Shown here: positions 1 to 10,864 of the stretch, one piece after another
How positions within the stretch are numbered: position 1 is the first letter of the stretch
Layout: every line of letters starts with the position of its first letter
DNA from: Loxodes magnus
Lineage: Eukaryota > Ciliophora > Karyorelictea > Loxodida > Loxodidae
DNA length: 64,000 nucleotides
Direction: 5' to 3'
Assembly: GCA_946699065.1 (NCBI GenBank)
Contig: CAMPDV010002159.1
Span: 18,931 to 82,930, forward strand
Notes under the pieces: generated by a model
What the model saw: the letters and a program-made list of their open reading frames with translations, nothing else
Database searches by the model: none
Told to the model about the DNA's origin: nothing
Program-made: the position numbers and the translations under genes

Positions 1-1
1 A

Positions 2-2724
2 AATTGCTTCGAATGTTAATTGGATGGTTCGTAATGCAGTAAATGTAATGATGGCTATTATATAGGAAATGATTACAAATGCTACTAATGTTAAGATATT
101 AATTGCAAAGTATGCATTAACTAAGGAACCATTTGTAATGAATGCTTTAATCCATGGAAGTTAGAATATTCTAAAAGCAAATGTTCAACTAACTGTCCAA
201 ATTCAGAATAGGATAAAGAAGGTGATAGAATATGCTAACTATGCAGCTTAGGAATAAATTATTGTGAGCTATGTCACGAAAAGAATGAAAAGCTAGTATG
301 TGATAAATGCTATAGTAGTCATTTTTTACAAGGAAATAAATGTACTAAATGTGAAGAAATAATATAAGATTGTGCTGTTTGCCAAGATGAAAATGTTTGC
401 TTAAAATGTAAAAGTTTATATCTTTCATAAAATAAATGCCAAGTAAAATGTGATGAAATGGAATAAGATTATGACTAAGATTAAGTTTGTAAACCTTGCA
501 ATTAAGAGATAGAAAATTGTGGTGAATGTGATATGAAAATAAAGAAATGCAATTAATGTTAAGAAGGATTTTAATTAGATGAAGATAATATCTGCTAGTC
601 ATGCTAAAAGATTCATAAGAATTGTACTTCTTGTAAGTAAGATAAGTGCTTAAAATGTGAAAATTAGAAGTTGTCATAAAATACTTGCGTAGAGTAATGT
701 CCAGTTACAGAATATGATAAATGAAAAACTGGAATATGTGAATCCTGCAGTAAAATAATAGAAAATTGTGAAGAGTGTTAAGAAGATGGAACTACTTGCT
801 TTTCATGTTTTTAACCTTTTGAGATTTCAGCAAATAATACTTGTGAGATAAAAGAAATACATTACGAAGAGCAAAAAGAAGAAGAATAAAAAGACATTAG
901 TTAAGAGAACTAAGATGAATAAACTTAAAATAATATTGAGGAAGAAATAGAAAGCTAAAAAGAAATATCAATAGATAGTTTTGATATAACAGATTAATAA
1001 AAGTAAGCTATTCAATAAAATTAATAAATACAAAATATAGGATCAATCGGTTCAGGAATTATCTCATCTATCAGTTTAGCTATGCCTGAAAGTGTTTCTT
1101 CACGCTATTAATTTTAATTTATGCTAATAACTGAAATTTTTTAAACGAATGCTTTTGTTCAAGTTAACAAGCCAGAAATTCTATCAGCCTACTATTATCA
1201 ACAAAGCCAAAACTTAATCAAAAATTTGAACGAACATTTTGACTTAGACAATTCAAAATAAAAAGTTAAAGATATCAAATGATAAGTTCTAGGATACAAA
1301 AGCTATGCATTTTTATAGAACACAATAGTAGCTTTCATTCTCCTCTTGTCTGTTTTATTTTTAGATATATTATTAAATCCAGTTTAAAGATATTTCTGCA
1401 CTAAATAGCTTTCTAACATTAGATAAAAATACTTACATTATAGACTTTCCTTATCTCTTTATTTGCTATTCAACCTTTAAATATCATACTCCTCTATTCT
1501 TCAAATAGTCTATTCCAACTTTGACGAGTAATGATGCATATTAAATACATTAGCTGCCTATTTCAATTTGGTAATCTTTTTATATAGATCATTTAAGTTT
1601 CATTGATAGTTCGCTTCTACTTTGTAATAAAGAATTTCTTTACTTTAAAAAGCAAAACAAGCGATTAAAGTACAGGTTATAAAGAAGTTCTTGATAAATA
1701 TACTTAAAAGTATTTTTCATTGTTTGATGAGTTAAAGCATGAGAAGCCAGCTTTAATATTCTATCCCTTACTTTTACTAAGAAGATTACTTTTATCAGTT
1801 ATCTTAGTTAGCTTACACTAGACACCTTTATCTCAAATTATCCTTAGTATATCATTAAGTTTAGGTATGCTTCTGTATATCCTAAAGAGTAAGCCTTTTG
1901 AATCCAAATTACTTAATCTAGCTCAGGTTTTGCAAGAGTTTTGGTTAATCACTTTATTTTCATTCAATTTCTATTTTTACTCTCGAAATTAGTAATAAGA
2001 CCGATCTATTTCGTTAGCCAATACCTAAATATCATAGTAAATAGGTTTAGCAATTATTATGATATCAAGTATAATAACATATGTGGGATTGCTATTTGGT
2101 ATAATAGTAATGGTAAGAGACATCATAAAGGGAATATAAGAAGCAAAAAGGAAGAAATAAGAGTAAAAGTAACAATAAGTTGAGAAACTAGTTCCTATTT
2201 AAAGAACTACAAATTTTGAATAGACTGAATGGAAACTATAAGACATAGAATAAGCAATAAATATGAATTAAACAAAAATAGATAACTTAAGTAGAACTGA
2301 TTAAGTATTTGAATTTGAAAACAAAAGCTATTTATAAATTTCAAGTTCTAGATCTATTTTGGAAAAAGAAAATAGAGAAAATAGTAATAAAGATGAAATG
2401 TTAGATGTAATGGTATTAAATTAAATTATATAGAAATATACCAATAGATAAGAGGAAAAAGTAACAGAATTATAAAAAGTTAATATCATACAAGAGACAC
2501 AATACCTTTAAGAAGGCTCTTATTAATTATAATAATCTGAATTATCTAAATCCATAGTGGATAGTTAATTACAAAACTGCGAATAATCAATAAAAGTACA
2601 GTTAGCAGATTAAAATAAATCAAGCCAAAATTTAGGAAAATAACTAAAAGTTATGAGATCTTAAGATAAAAGAAGAAAGAGCTTTTAAAAAGTGAGAAAA
2701 AGGAAAAATGAAAGTGAATCGTGA
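2..2724 (+). CDS. Cys-rich multi-pass membrane protein (furin-like repeat family), 5' partial
   Basis: The reading frame is already open at base 2, so the N-terminus lies outside. It joins 2..1527 to 1554..2724 across a 26-nt intron and ends at TGA 2722-2724, giving at least 898 residues. The first 280 or so residues are dense Cys repeats (CxxC spaced 8-15 residues, e.g. CSKCNDGYY, CKVCIN, CFSC) of the furin/growth-factor-receptor type. A Gln/Glu-rich linker follows, then GSGIISSISLAMPE, a hallmark of large ciliate surface-protein families. After that come several hydrophobic segments (FLQNTIVAFILLLSVLFL; YPLLLLRRLLLSVILVSL; IIMISSIITYVGLLFGIIV) and a charged cytoplasmic tail. In-frame TGA codons near 721, 1281 and elsewhere must read as Trp. 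A 40-nt GTGAGA..TTTTAG stretch (2692..2731) could instead splice this tail into the next gene. Role inferred: cell-surface receptor or adhesin; ligand unknown. Confidence 0.75.
1528..1553 (+). other. 26-nt spliceosomal intron in the Cys-rich gene
   Basis: The sequence starts GTAATG and ends CATTAG. Removing it changes FDEQ-W-CILN, which runs into a poor frame, into FDDCLFQFGNLF and restores the membrane-segment frame downstream. It is very AT-rich, as expected of ciliate introns. Confidence 0.7.
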
Positions 2725-5700
2725 TTTTTAGATTTTACAACAATATTTGAGTTAAAAGTTATTAAATTAATCTTCTTAATAAATAGTAAAAGAGTTAATT
2801 CTTAATATTCAATTTATGATGATTTGTATAATAAACTCTAAATAAAGAGCTCCTATTAATAAATAAGTTATTCAAAAGATTAAGCAAATAATTAGAGTTT
2901 TGCTTATTTATTTTAAATTAATTTCCTCTAAAAACAAAAAAATTGATTTGCTTATTAACTAAAAATAAATAGAAGGTACTAAATAAGTATAATTTAAGCA
3001 AGTAACTATTGCTATAAAATAAGAAGGAATGCAATCCAAAATATTTTAATTTCTCATTTAAAAAGTAAACTACTAGTAGATGTTCTAAGAGTATTTATTA
3101 TATATTAGTGACTGTAAAGATAGAATGATATTGAAACTTTCAGCTTTATTAATTAAAAATGCTTATTAGATTAATGATAACTCTTAGATTATATAAACAG
3201 AGCATCAACAAATATTTAGTTTAAAGTGCATAATCGAAATAAATAAAAAGTAAGGTACATTGATAAATTATTACGTTTCAAATAATAATTAAATTGAAGA
3301 GCTTTTCTATATAACTTAAATAGACTAAAGACTTTATAAGCTTAATTAACTCTAACTAAGATTTAAGGAATAAAATAAAGACTTAAAGGATCTAATTTCA
3401 ATGAGTTATAAGTGTTTTATATATTGCTATAATAGTACTTCTTTTATATACATTTATCTTTATAAATATAGTTACTATCTTTCAATTCTGCAAATTAGAT
3501 TTTAAAACTATTTTCCATTTGCTTATTTTCAACTCCTACCTAGAATATTAAAAGGAAAAGTAAAAGAACTAAAAGGCTAGAATTTCTAAATTGAAATAAA
3601 GGCATATTATTTGAACTTACTATCTCTACTACAATAATCTTCTCATACTCTATTACTTGTAAAGAGGTCATAATAAGCATAAATAAAGATATATTAAGCA
3701 TTTAGAACTTTATCATGCTTTAGTTTTATCTTCCTTAAATTTAAATAGCACTGCTGGTAGTATTATAAATAGTTCCACTAAATTAATAAAGATAAACTCA
3801 TAAGTGTAAATTAAATTTATAAGTTACTAATCAGCATGGTTCTACCTTTTTAACAGATATAGACTTATGCAAATTTAATCTAATTTAGATATATCAAAGC
3901 AACAGTTAAAACCGGAAGTTGAAGTAAGGATTAAAAAAATGTATATTTCGTGTGAGTCAAAAGAAAAGAAGGGTTTTGCTTAAACTTTTTTGTATGGATT
4001 TAATAGAGTGTATGTAATGTAAGAAATGGAAATGCTAGACTCTTTTACAAATCTGATTAGCAAATTTTAAGATTGAATTGAAATGTTTTGGGAAGAAAAA
4101 TTCTTGCTATTTTGTTGATTCGTAATGGCTCTTAATTAGATTTAATAGAGATATACCGTTGATCAGCTTCTTCAAACAGAAAAAATAATTTACAACTAGT
4201 GCTTATTGATAAACATGGATTAAAGTTTAACTAGACCTGCTTTATTTTCTAAATGTGTTCTCATCAGATTCTTGGATCCAATTAGAAAGTTATCTAAGAG
4301 TTAGAGACTCTAAGACAATTTTAATTTTGTTAATCCCGTTCTTTTGATTATCCTACTAAAGTTATTGATTCTGATTGCTAAACTTTCTATGAATAGAAGA
4401 GATCTATACTAGTTAGGATTTTGAAATCAATTAATACCTTAAGACTAGCAATTCTAAAGCAACCTTTGATAAAGTCTCTAAAATCTTGATTTGTGATTAA
4501 AGCAAGCAGCATCTTTAGATGGCAAGTCTTTTACCTTTATCTATGTAATCCAGCATATACAAATGTTAATGAGATAGAAGATGAATAGACGAAAACAAAA
4601 AGTTCTACTTTTAATATAGAGAACAAATTTGAAAATCTGTAATAAAAGAATAATAGAAAGTAAGGTGAATGATTAGAGTTTAAGTTTGAGCAATTAAAAA
4701 GATACCAAAAAGCAATTATAAGGGAATTTTATTTCTTCGAAATCCAAAGGTAAAGCTATTTATTAGATAATTATAAAACAGAAAGAAAAATATTACCATT
4801 TAATTAATGCTTATGAATATAAAGCCTGTACTAGAATTGCCTTTTATTTCTACTTCTGAAATAAGAAAAAAGGCCAGTTATAGTTTAAAGGACACTTATA
4901 ATACTAAAATTTAGAATCTTAAAATGTGTGCTTCAATGTTTCTCTTTTTAATAAACTGCTATTTTAATTATTTGCTTGACCACAATGAGACATTAAAACA
5001 ACATGTGAAAGAGAAGGATTTAGATTAGCTGTATATCAGTCATACAATATTACATAAGTAGAAACTTGAAATTCAAAATGAAGTTTAGATGATATAGAAG
5101 AATTCAAAGATCTAAGATTAATCCCTCTTAATTAGCATTGCAAAGTGTTAACGATTCTCAATATAATGGCAATTATAGAAAATACAATAAGCTCACAATG
5201 TAAAAGCTTCTAAACGTACAAAATCATTAATTGCTAAACATTAAATTCTACTTAGATATATTTAATTTATGAAGATAATTATCTCTATCCTATAACTAAA
5301 AAATCCAACTGTTGGGAATAATATTTAATAGTGTATAAAAAAGCCTAGTTTTACTTTAGATTTGTCAATCTTTTCCGCCTTGACGAGACAAAACTGATTT
5401 AATTTTTTTAAAAGAATGTATAGATAGGAATTATTTAATCAAAAAGTAAAATAGGAAATATTAGCAGTGCTATAAGGACCTAGTTATTATAAATTTATTA
5501 GAGTACTATCTCTCTTTCTAGATATCTTGCTCTTAGCATTCTAGACTCCTCTAAAGTTGATTTTTACCTTTCATTACAATATCATCAATGCTAGCTCTAA
5601 TTTAGTAAATAAAGTTCTACTTAGTAAATGATAAAAACTACATCCTTTATTTTTTATTCTCAAAATCAGAGCAAAGAAATAAATCTGAAGCAAGATAACT

Positions 5701-6470
5701 ATTTATTTAAATGAAGAGCTAGCAAGACAATCAAAACCTTGCTTACTTATGAATATTTGCAATCAGATATTATAGTTGATGGTTTCAAAGAGTTTAATCA
5801 GCATAGCAATATTGAATCTAAAAATAATTATTCTATAAATGCCTTTAAAGAAATGTAGTTATGTCTACAGCAAAAGATTTGGTGATTTAATAGAGAGTAA
5901 TTAAAATGTTTTCCCTTTAATAATATAAGCTAAATACAATAGACATCTAATTTAAGAAACTATTTCAATCTATAAACTAAAGACTTATACTTACTATTTT
6001 TAATAAGAGCTGAACCATCCATATACCAAAACTCAATTCAATAAATTTTGCCCAAGTAGATAGGAATTGATACATTTGAGTACATTTTCCAGCGTAATCT
6101 TTTTACAGAAATTTTTAAAAATGCTAATAAGCATAAAATAATTAATGGAAAATAGTGTAAAAGACTAATTTTATATGACTAAAACTTTATTAATCAATAG
6201 TTTACAAAAAATAAGATGATTAGATAAGTACAAAAAATAATCCATCAATAATATTTAGAAAACCATTAAAGATTTTTAAGAACTAGAGTGAAGAGAAAAT
6301 AGATTCTATTAAAAACCCTTAAACAAATTAAGCGAGCTAAACAATTCTTTTTCAAGATGAGAGCGAAAGCGAACCATGAATGAAAATATAGAAACTTTTA
6401 AATTTAGCGTAATTTGCATGATTACATGCCAATAATTATAGAATTATATCTCCATATTTCAAATATTTAA
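2708..6470 (+). CDS. Large unrecognised protein, about 1,243 residues, with a central membrane segment
   Basis: Exons 2708..3404 and 3436..6470 stay in one frame across a 31-nt GTTATA..ATAATAG intron (3405..3435). The frame is clearly protein-like throughout (SNNNQIEELFYITQIDQRLY; KMYISCESKEKKGFAQTF; SLTRPALFSKCVLIRFLDPI; ILDSSKVDFYLSLQYHQCQ). A hydrophobic run (ILLLYTFIFINIVTIFQF) follows the splice site. The C-terminus is basic, probably helical, and rich in aromatic residues (RTRVKRKQILLKTLKQIKR). I do not recognise the family; it has the look of very large ciliate membrane or PAS-type proteins. The ATG at 2708 overlaps the end of the preceding gene by 17 nt. Either a later Met (2816) is used or the two genes are one, joined by the 40-nt intron candidate. 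No in-frame TGA occurs near the end; the first codon after HISNI is TAA at 6468, taken here as the stop. Confidence 0.6.
3405..3435 (+). other. 31-nt intron in the large unrecognised gene
   Basis: GTTATA..AATAG lies between the codons for DLKDLISM and ILLLYTFIFINI. Both flanks are convincing protein in different frames, and this excision joins them in phase 1. Confidence 0.6.
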
Positions 6471-6950
6471 CTCTTATAGTTTATTATTATCACTTATTAT
6501 TTAAGCTTTTAAATAGTGAATAGATTATTTTAATAATTAATATCTATTTTAATTATTTTTAAGCTAAAATATAGGAATTTTCTAATATAATTGAATAGCT
6601 TTTTATATATGAATAATAAAAATGATAGGATAAATAAAATAAATATTATCTTTAAGCACTTATAATTTTAAAGGATAATTCTAGTTAAAATATGCTTGGA
6701 AATGAAAGAAATAAAGTAATTTAGTTATAGTTAAATACTTTATGTAAGTATACTTTTCTTATTATTAGCAAATTTATAATAATTGCTTATATTTCTTTAA
6801 CTGAAAATGATAAAATAATTAACTTTCAAATCTAATAAGAGTTGGTTAAGATTATTATTATAATTATATTATATTATACAGAAGTAAAAAATATACATTC
6901 ATTTAATTTATCATTATAAGAAAAAATATAGGGAATAGGATAAAAGTATT
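6471..6950. other. AT-rich intergenic stretch
   Basis: About 480 bp of A/T runs without codon structure on either strand. I see no gene, repeat or structured element here. It presumably holds the 3' end signals of the gene to the left and the promoter of the CCHC gene at 6951. Confidence 0.5.
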
Positions 6951-7700
6951 ATGCGTTAAGAACTCTTCAATTTCACCATAGAGTAGTAAATTAATTATAA
7001 TTAGTATATAAAAGTGTGCTCCAAAAGAGGTAAAAAACTGAAGAAAAATAATAAGATACTGATAGAAAAACTTGAAATTGCGGAGGAAATAGAATCGAAA
7101 CTCATGATCTTAGAAAGAGACCTTAATGCATTTTGAAATATTTCATCAGACTAGAACAGTTAGTAATAACACAGGCAATAAAAGCAGAAAAAACTAGTCA
7201 ACAAAATAGAAAGAATAGAAAGACCAGCAAAATTGCAGAATTAAATGGACCCGCAAGAATAAGGAAATGACCTAATGATAATCGAAGGAGAAAGAACTCA
7301 AGATTTTAGCCTAAACGAGAATAAAAAATGTTATTATTGTAGCTCTCGAACGTATCTATGAAAAAGATGCTAGAAATTAAAAACTTTAAATAAGAATATT
7401 GAAACTACTAGAAAGAAGTTGGGGAATAAAAAGAAAATACAACAACTTTTAAAACTAAAAAGAAAAAGAAAAAGAGAAAGATTATTTTGAAGCAAATTTG
7501 GAAAAATATACAAAATGAAAGATACCAATCATTATCTAGGAGAAAGGATATCTCAGTGACACTACGCATAACAAGGAGAAGATTTTTAGAAAAATTTAAA
7601 CTTTTATATTAAGCCTCTAGAGCAAACTAGAAGTTGATTGGAAAGAGGTTGAAATACCTCCAAGAACGTCAAACATTTAATTTTCTATTTGTATTAATGA
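6951..7700 (+). CDS. Gag-like coiled-coil/CCHC protein A (His-less knuckle), 249 aa
   Basis: Intronless frame from ATG 6951 to TGA 7698-7700, with six internal TGA codons read as Trp. Residues 1-100 are charged and coiled-coil-like (LIEKLEIAEEIESKLMILER). The zinc knuckle at about residues 129-142 is KCYYCSSRTYLWKRC: spacing C-x2-C-x4-X-x4-C, but the usual His is Tyr. A Lys/Arg-rich stretch (KLKRKRKRERLFWSKFGKIY) and a Trp-rich tail (SWLERGWN) follow. It aligns along its length with the minus-strand CCHC gene at 9975..10864 (ERDLNAFWN against EREAQGMWN; IYKMK against LYKIK), so the two are paralogues. A nucleic-acid-binding role follows from the knuckle family; loss of the His may weaken zinc binding. 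No reverse transcriptase, protease or integrase frame is adjacent. Confidence 0.75.
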
Positions 7701-8017
7701 TTTAAGAAAAGAGATTTTAGATAATTAATATAACTTTAATGAAGCTAATTTACTATATATTTTATTATTTAAATATTTGCAAAAAGTTCTATAAATTTTC
7801 ATTTAGCTTTACTTTTGTTGAAACTCATTAAGCTGCTTCTAAAATTTTTCGGTTGAAATATAATCTTTTAACTCAGATATTTAACCTTTAATATTTACTA
7901 ATGTGTTTTACAAAATAGTTCTTGAGCTACGTAATGGCCAATTTTAATACACTTTGAACTCATTAAGCAATTACATTAAAATATCTTAGGAATTACTTTT
8001 AAAGAATAATTGAAAAG
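7701..8017. other. AT-rich spacer before the MRP-like RNA
   Basis: No coding structure was found. The last 100 bp are the likely Pol III promoter region of the GC-rich RNA that starts near 8018. I could not identify a defined upstream element. Confidence 0.4.
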
Positions 8018-8303
8018 ATGATGGGAGCTGAGAATGACCTTCGTGACAACACTTTCTGGTTTTATGGTTAGGAACAAGTTCCTTTCCTGTCACTGAGAAA
8101 GTCCCTGGTCAGAGTCATTTTCTGAAGGGAACGCTGTCTTTGAGATTATCCACTCTTGGTAGTGGTTTGAAGCCTGGCTGCTCATAGCGATGGAGCTCCC
8201 TAGCAGCTGTGCCTGGAGCACAACAGGATATCCCAGTTATTCCATAAAAAGAGAGCGTCGGGTCGTGCAATCAGAAAGGAGTTTCCGGTCCAAAAACTTT
8301 TTT
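8018..8303 (+). ncRNA. Structured RNA resembling RNase MRP/P RNA
   Basis: A sharply bounded GC-rich island of about 280 bp in very AT-rich DNA, ending in a T6 run (8298-8303) typical of Pol III termination. GAGAAAGTCCCTGG (8095-8108) matches the CR-I core of RNase MRP/P RNAs (GAAAGUCCCYGG). ACAGGATATCCC (8223-8234) suits CR-V, and GUCC/GGAU can pair as part of helix P4. GAGCTCCCTAG just upstream of CR-V recalls the same region of animal MRP RNA. Known role of the family: ribonucleoprotein endonuclease processing pre-rRNA (MRP) or pre-tRNA (P). MRP fits CR-I better. I could not build a convincing terminal P1 helix by eye, so identity is moderate; that it is a structured RNA is more certain. 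Confidence 0.5.
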
Positions 8304-8664
8304 AGTTGAAATTAATTAATTAATTATAAAGAATCAAATTATTGATTACAACTTTACAATCCATTTTCTAAACTAAAATAAAAAATATAGATTTTTATTA
8401 ATTATAGTATAAATTAAAATTAAAAAGATTTTTTTAATGAAATCATCGTAAAATTTATAGATAATAAAATTTGCTATAATAGATATTAGTTTAATGCTTA
8501 TAAATAAGCAGATTATTAAGCTCTTATTTATATTTAATGGAATTATTTTTTACATTTAAATATTTTAATTTTTTTTATCTTAAAAATGAATTAAAATTTT
8601 ACATTTTTTTAATGCCTTTTATTTTATTAAAATTCCCATATAATAAATAAATAAAAATGATTAT
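8304..8664. other. AT-rich spacer
   Basis: A/T homopolymer-rich sequence between the MRP-like RNA and the GC-rich hairpin. I see nothing in it. Confidence 0.5.
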
Positions 8665-8697
8665 AGAGCGCGTAGCACCTCGATGGCGCGCAGCTCT
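8665..8697 (+). repeat. GC-rich hairpin, left copy of an inverted pair
   Basis: AGAGC (8665-8669) pairs with GCTCT (8693-8697), enclosing GCGC..GCGC. The same sequence with few changes lies inverted at 15553..15586, and both copies are flanked by AATAAATAAA-like and TGATTATAG sequence on the outer side. The pair brackets 6.9 kb containing two CCHC genes, a WD40 gene and two of the GC-rich islands. Confidence 0.65.
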
Positions 8698-8883
8698 TTC
8701 AATATTAATATTTAATATTTAAAAATTTTCTCATGATTCTTAGAGGTCCGATGAGTTATGTCAGCTTCTCCAAATGGGGAATCTTCTTATTAAAAATTAT
8801 TCTAAAATCTTGAGTCAAATGCTTTAGTCTTTTTGAATAAGGTCCAAATAAGAGATAGTTATTAAGTTGGTAATTAGAAGGCC

Positions 8884-9051
8884 CGTCAGTCAAACTTTCA
8901 TACTGCTAGAGAGAACCCTCGGAGTGAGTTAGGTACGTCTCAACGGAGCTTATCCACCTTCCCCGTGGTGGCATCTAGTGCGAGATTACTCGCAATGCAG
9001 TATACACTACACCAGATTACCTACTAGTTTGGCTGACGCGGCCGATATCCA
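8884..9051 (+). ncRNA. Structured RNA candidate of about 170 nt, family unknown
   Basis: A second GC-rich island. GTCAGTCAAAC near 8885 pairs with GTTTGGCTGAC (9027-9037) to close an 11-bp terminal stem. Inside are a CCACC..GGTGG hairpin and the perfect hairpin GCGAG-ATTA-CTCGC. A T7 run at 9052-9058 would end a Pol III transcript. It does not match tRNA, 5S, U1-U6, SRP domain IV or telomerase motifs that I could test by eye. Confidence 0.6.
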
Positions 9052-9058
9052 TTTTTTT

Positions 9059-9974
9059 AATAATAAATTAAAAAAAATACAATATTTCTTATTTCTAGAT
9101 GATTTTACCCAATCATAAATCTATTTGTAGTTTAATTTGAGCATCAATTTTTTGCATCTATGGCTTTTGAATTACTATATTTTGATATTAACTATAATAT
9201 TTTTGCTCTCAAATTCTTGCATAATTTTAATCGATCTCTTATAAAATTTATTTTTTGCTTTATAAATCTGTTAGCAAAATTTTGTTTAAACTATAATTTA
9301 CCTTACCTCTGTTTATCTAATAAAAGAATTGCTTTTAAGAGTATAGTTTTTGTCTTTAAATAATCTAGCAACTTTTCAGCTTATATCAGACATTATAAAT
9401 ACATATAATTACAATCTTTAAAATATAAATCAAATAGATTATTGAGCAAAAAATAAAGACTATTTTGAATTAGAAAATGAATATGAAAATATTTTAGTTT
9501 AATTTCTTGATTAGATCTTTTAAATTTAAATAATTGTTTAATCTTTTCAATTTTATTTAAAAATAAAGTATTTTAAATATTATTATGCTTATGAATATTT
9601 AGTATCTTAAATTAAATATACTATATTGTATGTTTAATCAAACATTTATTAAAGGAATACTTAAATAAAAAATTATAATTTAAGTGTCTAATAATTTAGA
9701 ATAAAACAAAAATAGCTCATTAGTAAGGTAACTTATAAAGCTGTGTATTATTCTCTTTATCGGTTTAGAAAAAACTTTGCTTTTTATCAAGCTATATATG
9801 TTTTATTTTTAAATTGTACGAAATATTTTCAATTTAGTATAGATATAATTCTAATAGTTTTTAACTTATACTTTGTATATTATTTTAATTCAAAAGATAA
9901 AAGCTTTTCTTTTATTCTTTTTTTATATAATGAAAACTATATAATAATAATAATGTAAAATGTTAGAAAAGGTT
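9059..9974. other. AT-rich spacer, possible weak coding on the minus strand
   Basis: Mostly A/T-rich. On the minus strand about 9150-9400 reads as plausible protein (AEKLLDYLKTKTILLKAILL), but I found no motif, start or stop and would not call a gene. The rest shows nothing. Confidence 0.3.
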
Positions 9975-10864
9975 TCAGGAGGAAATCCTATCCCCTGCAT
10001 TTTTTACATCCTTTCTACTTATAGATGGGTTTTTGAATTTGTTTTACTTCCAACTTTAAAATTAAGGTCTGGCATTACTTTGAAAACTATCCCATATATT
10101 TATACTCTTGATTTTATACAACCTTTTATTGCTATTGCAAAAGATTCTCTGTATTCTAGCTTTTTCATTTCTTCGAAATCTCTCTTACTCTTAAAAATAT
10201 GCTTATTTTTTGGCTTCTTATTTTTACCTATATTATCTTTGTTGCATTTGAAAAATTTTGCACTATCGATAAAGATGTTTTTGACTGCCGCATTTATAAC
10301 ATTTTTTTCTAAGTGGTATTAATTTTGCTGGCAGTTATGGAGGAACAATAGGGAGTTCCAGCTCCATTAAATCAGGGTTAATTATTCGTGATGGTTATGT
10401 TACAAAGGTTTACTGTTACCCAATAAGGACTTATATTTGTTATTATAGTCGTTACGTAGTATTTTGTTATTCTCGAATCAAATTCCACATTCCTTAGGCT
10501 TCTCTTTCATAGTTTAAGATGCGTTGCTCATTCAATAGGAAATCTCTTTCAGTTGACATTTTCAGTTCCTTTATTTACTTATTGAGCTCGTTAACCAAGT
10601 CCTTAAGTTTTCTATTTTCTTCTTACCAGGGATTTTATCTTTAACCTGCTTTACGAGCTTTACCAATAATAAGTTCCTAAGTAATTTCAACTTCTTCATA
10701 TGTTTACGGTATCACTTATTACAATTCATACTTACGTACTTCTGTTTTGGGCTTACAAGTTTTCTCCATTTGCATGGATTGCGTTAGCTACTTCTCCTCC
10801 TCTGTCTTTGCTGCTTCTTCAATTTTGGTGTTTTAGAGAAGAAACCTTTCTATAAACCTGACAT
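9975..10864 (-). CDS. Gag-like coiled-coil/CCHC protein B, 286 aa
   Basis: ATG at 10864-10862. A 29-nt GTTTCT..TTGAAG intron (10817..10845) joins MSGLQKE to AAKTEEEKQLTQS, and the frame then runs to TGA 9977-9975. Residues 80-150 form a strong coiled coil (LKDLVNELNKQIKELKMSTE). The knuckle CYKCGSQKHLYRQC has the exact C-x2-C-x4-H-x4-C spacing of retroviral and retrotransposon nucleocapsids. A basic Gln-rich region and a Trp-containing tail follow. The known role of the knuckle is single-stranded nucleic-acid binding. It resembles CCHC genes A (6951) and C (41719). The terminal TGA could in principle be read as Trp, with a later stop. Confidence 0.8.
10817..10845 (-). other. 29-nt intron in CCHC gene B
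   Basis: GT..AG excision is needed to connect the only nearby Met codon to the coiled-coil frame (phase 1). The spliced junction reads QKEAAKTEEE. Confidence 0.55.

Noticed and set aside
345-677. 110-codon standard-code frame on the minus strand
   Set aside because: It is antisense to the Cys-rich repeats, which are far better supported under the altered code.
1528-1553. A TA-bounded internal eliminated sequence of 26 bp
   Set aside because: The segment fits a GT..AG intron and is not flanked by a TA duplication as required for Paramecium-type eliminated sequences.
9960-10322. 120-codon standard-code frame on the plus strand
   Set aside because: It lies exactly antisense to CCHC gene B, whose minus-strand frame has a perfect zinc knuckle and coiled coil.
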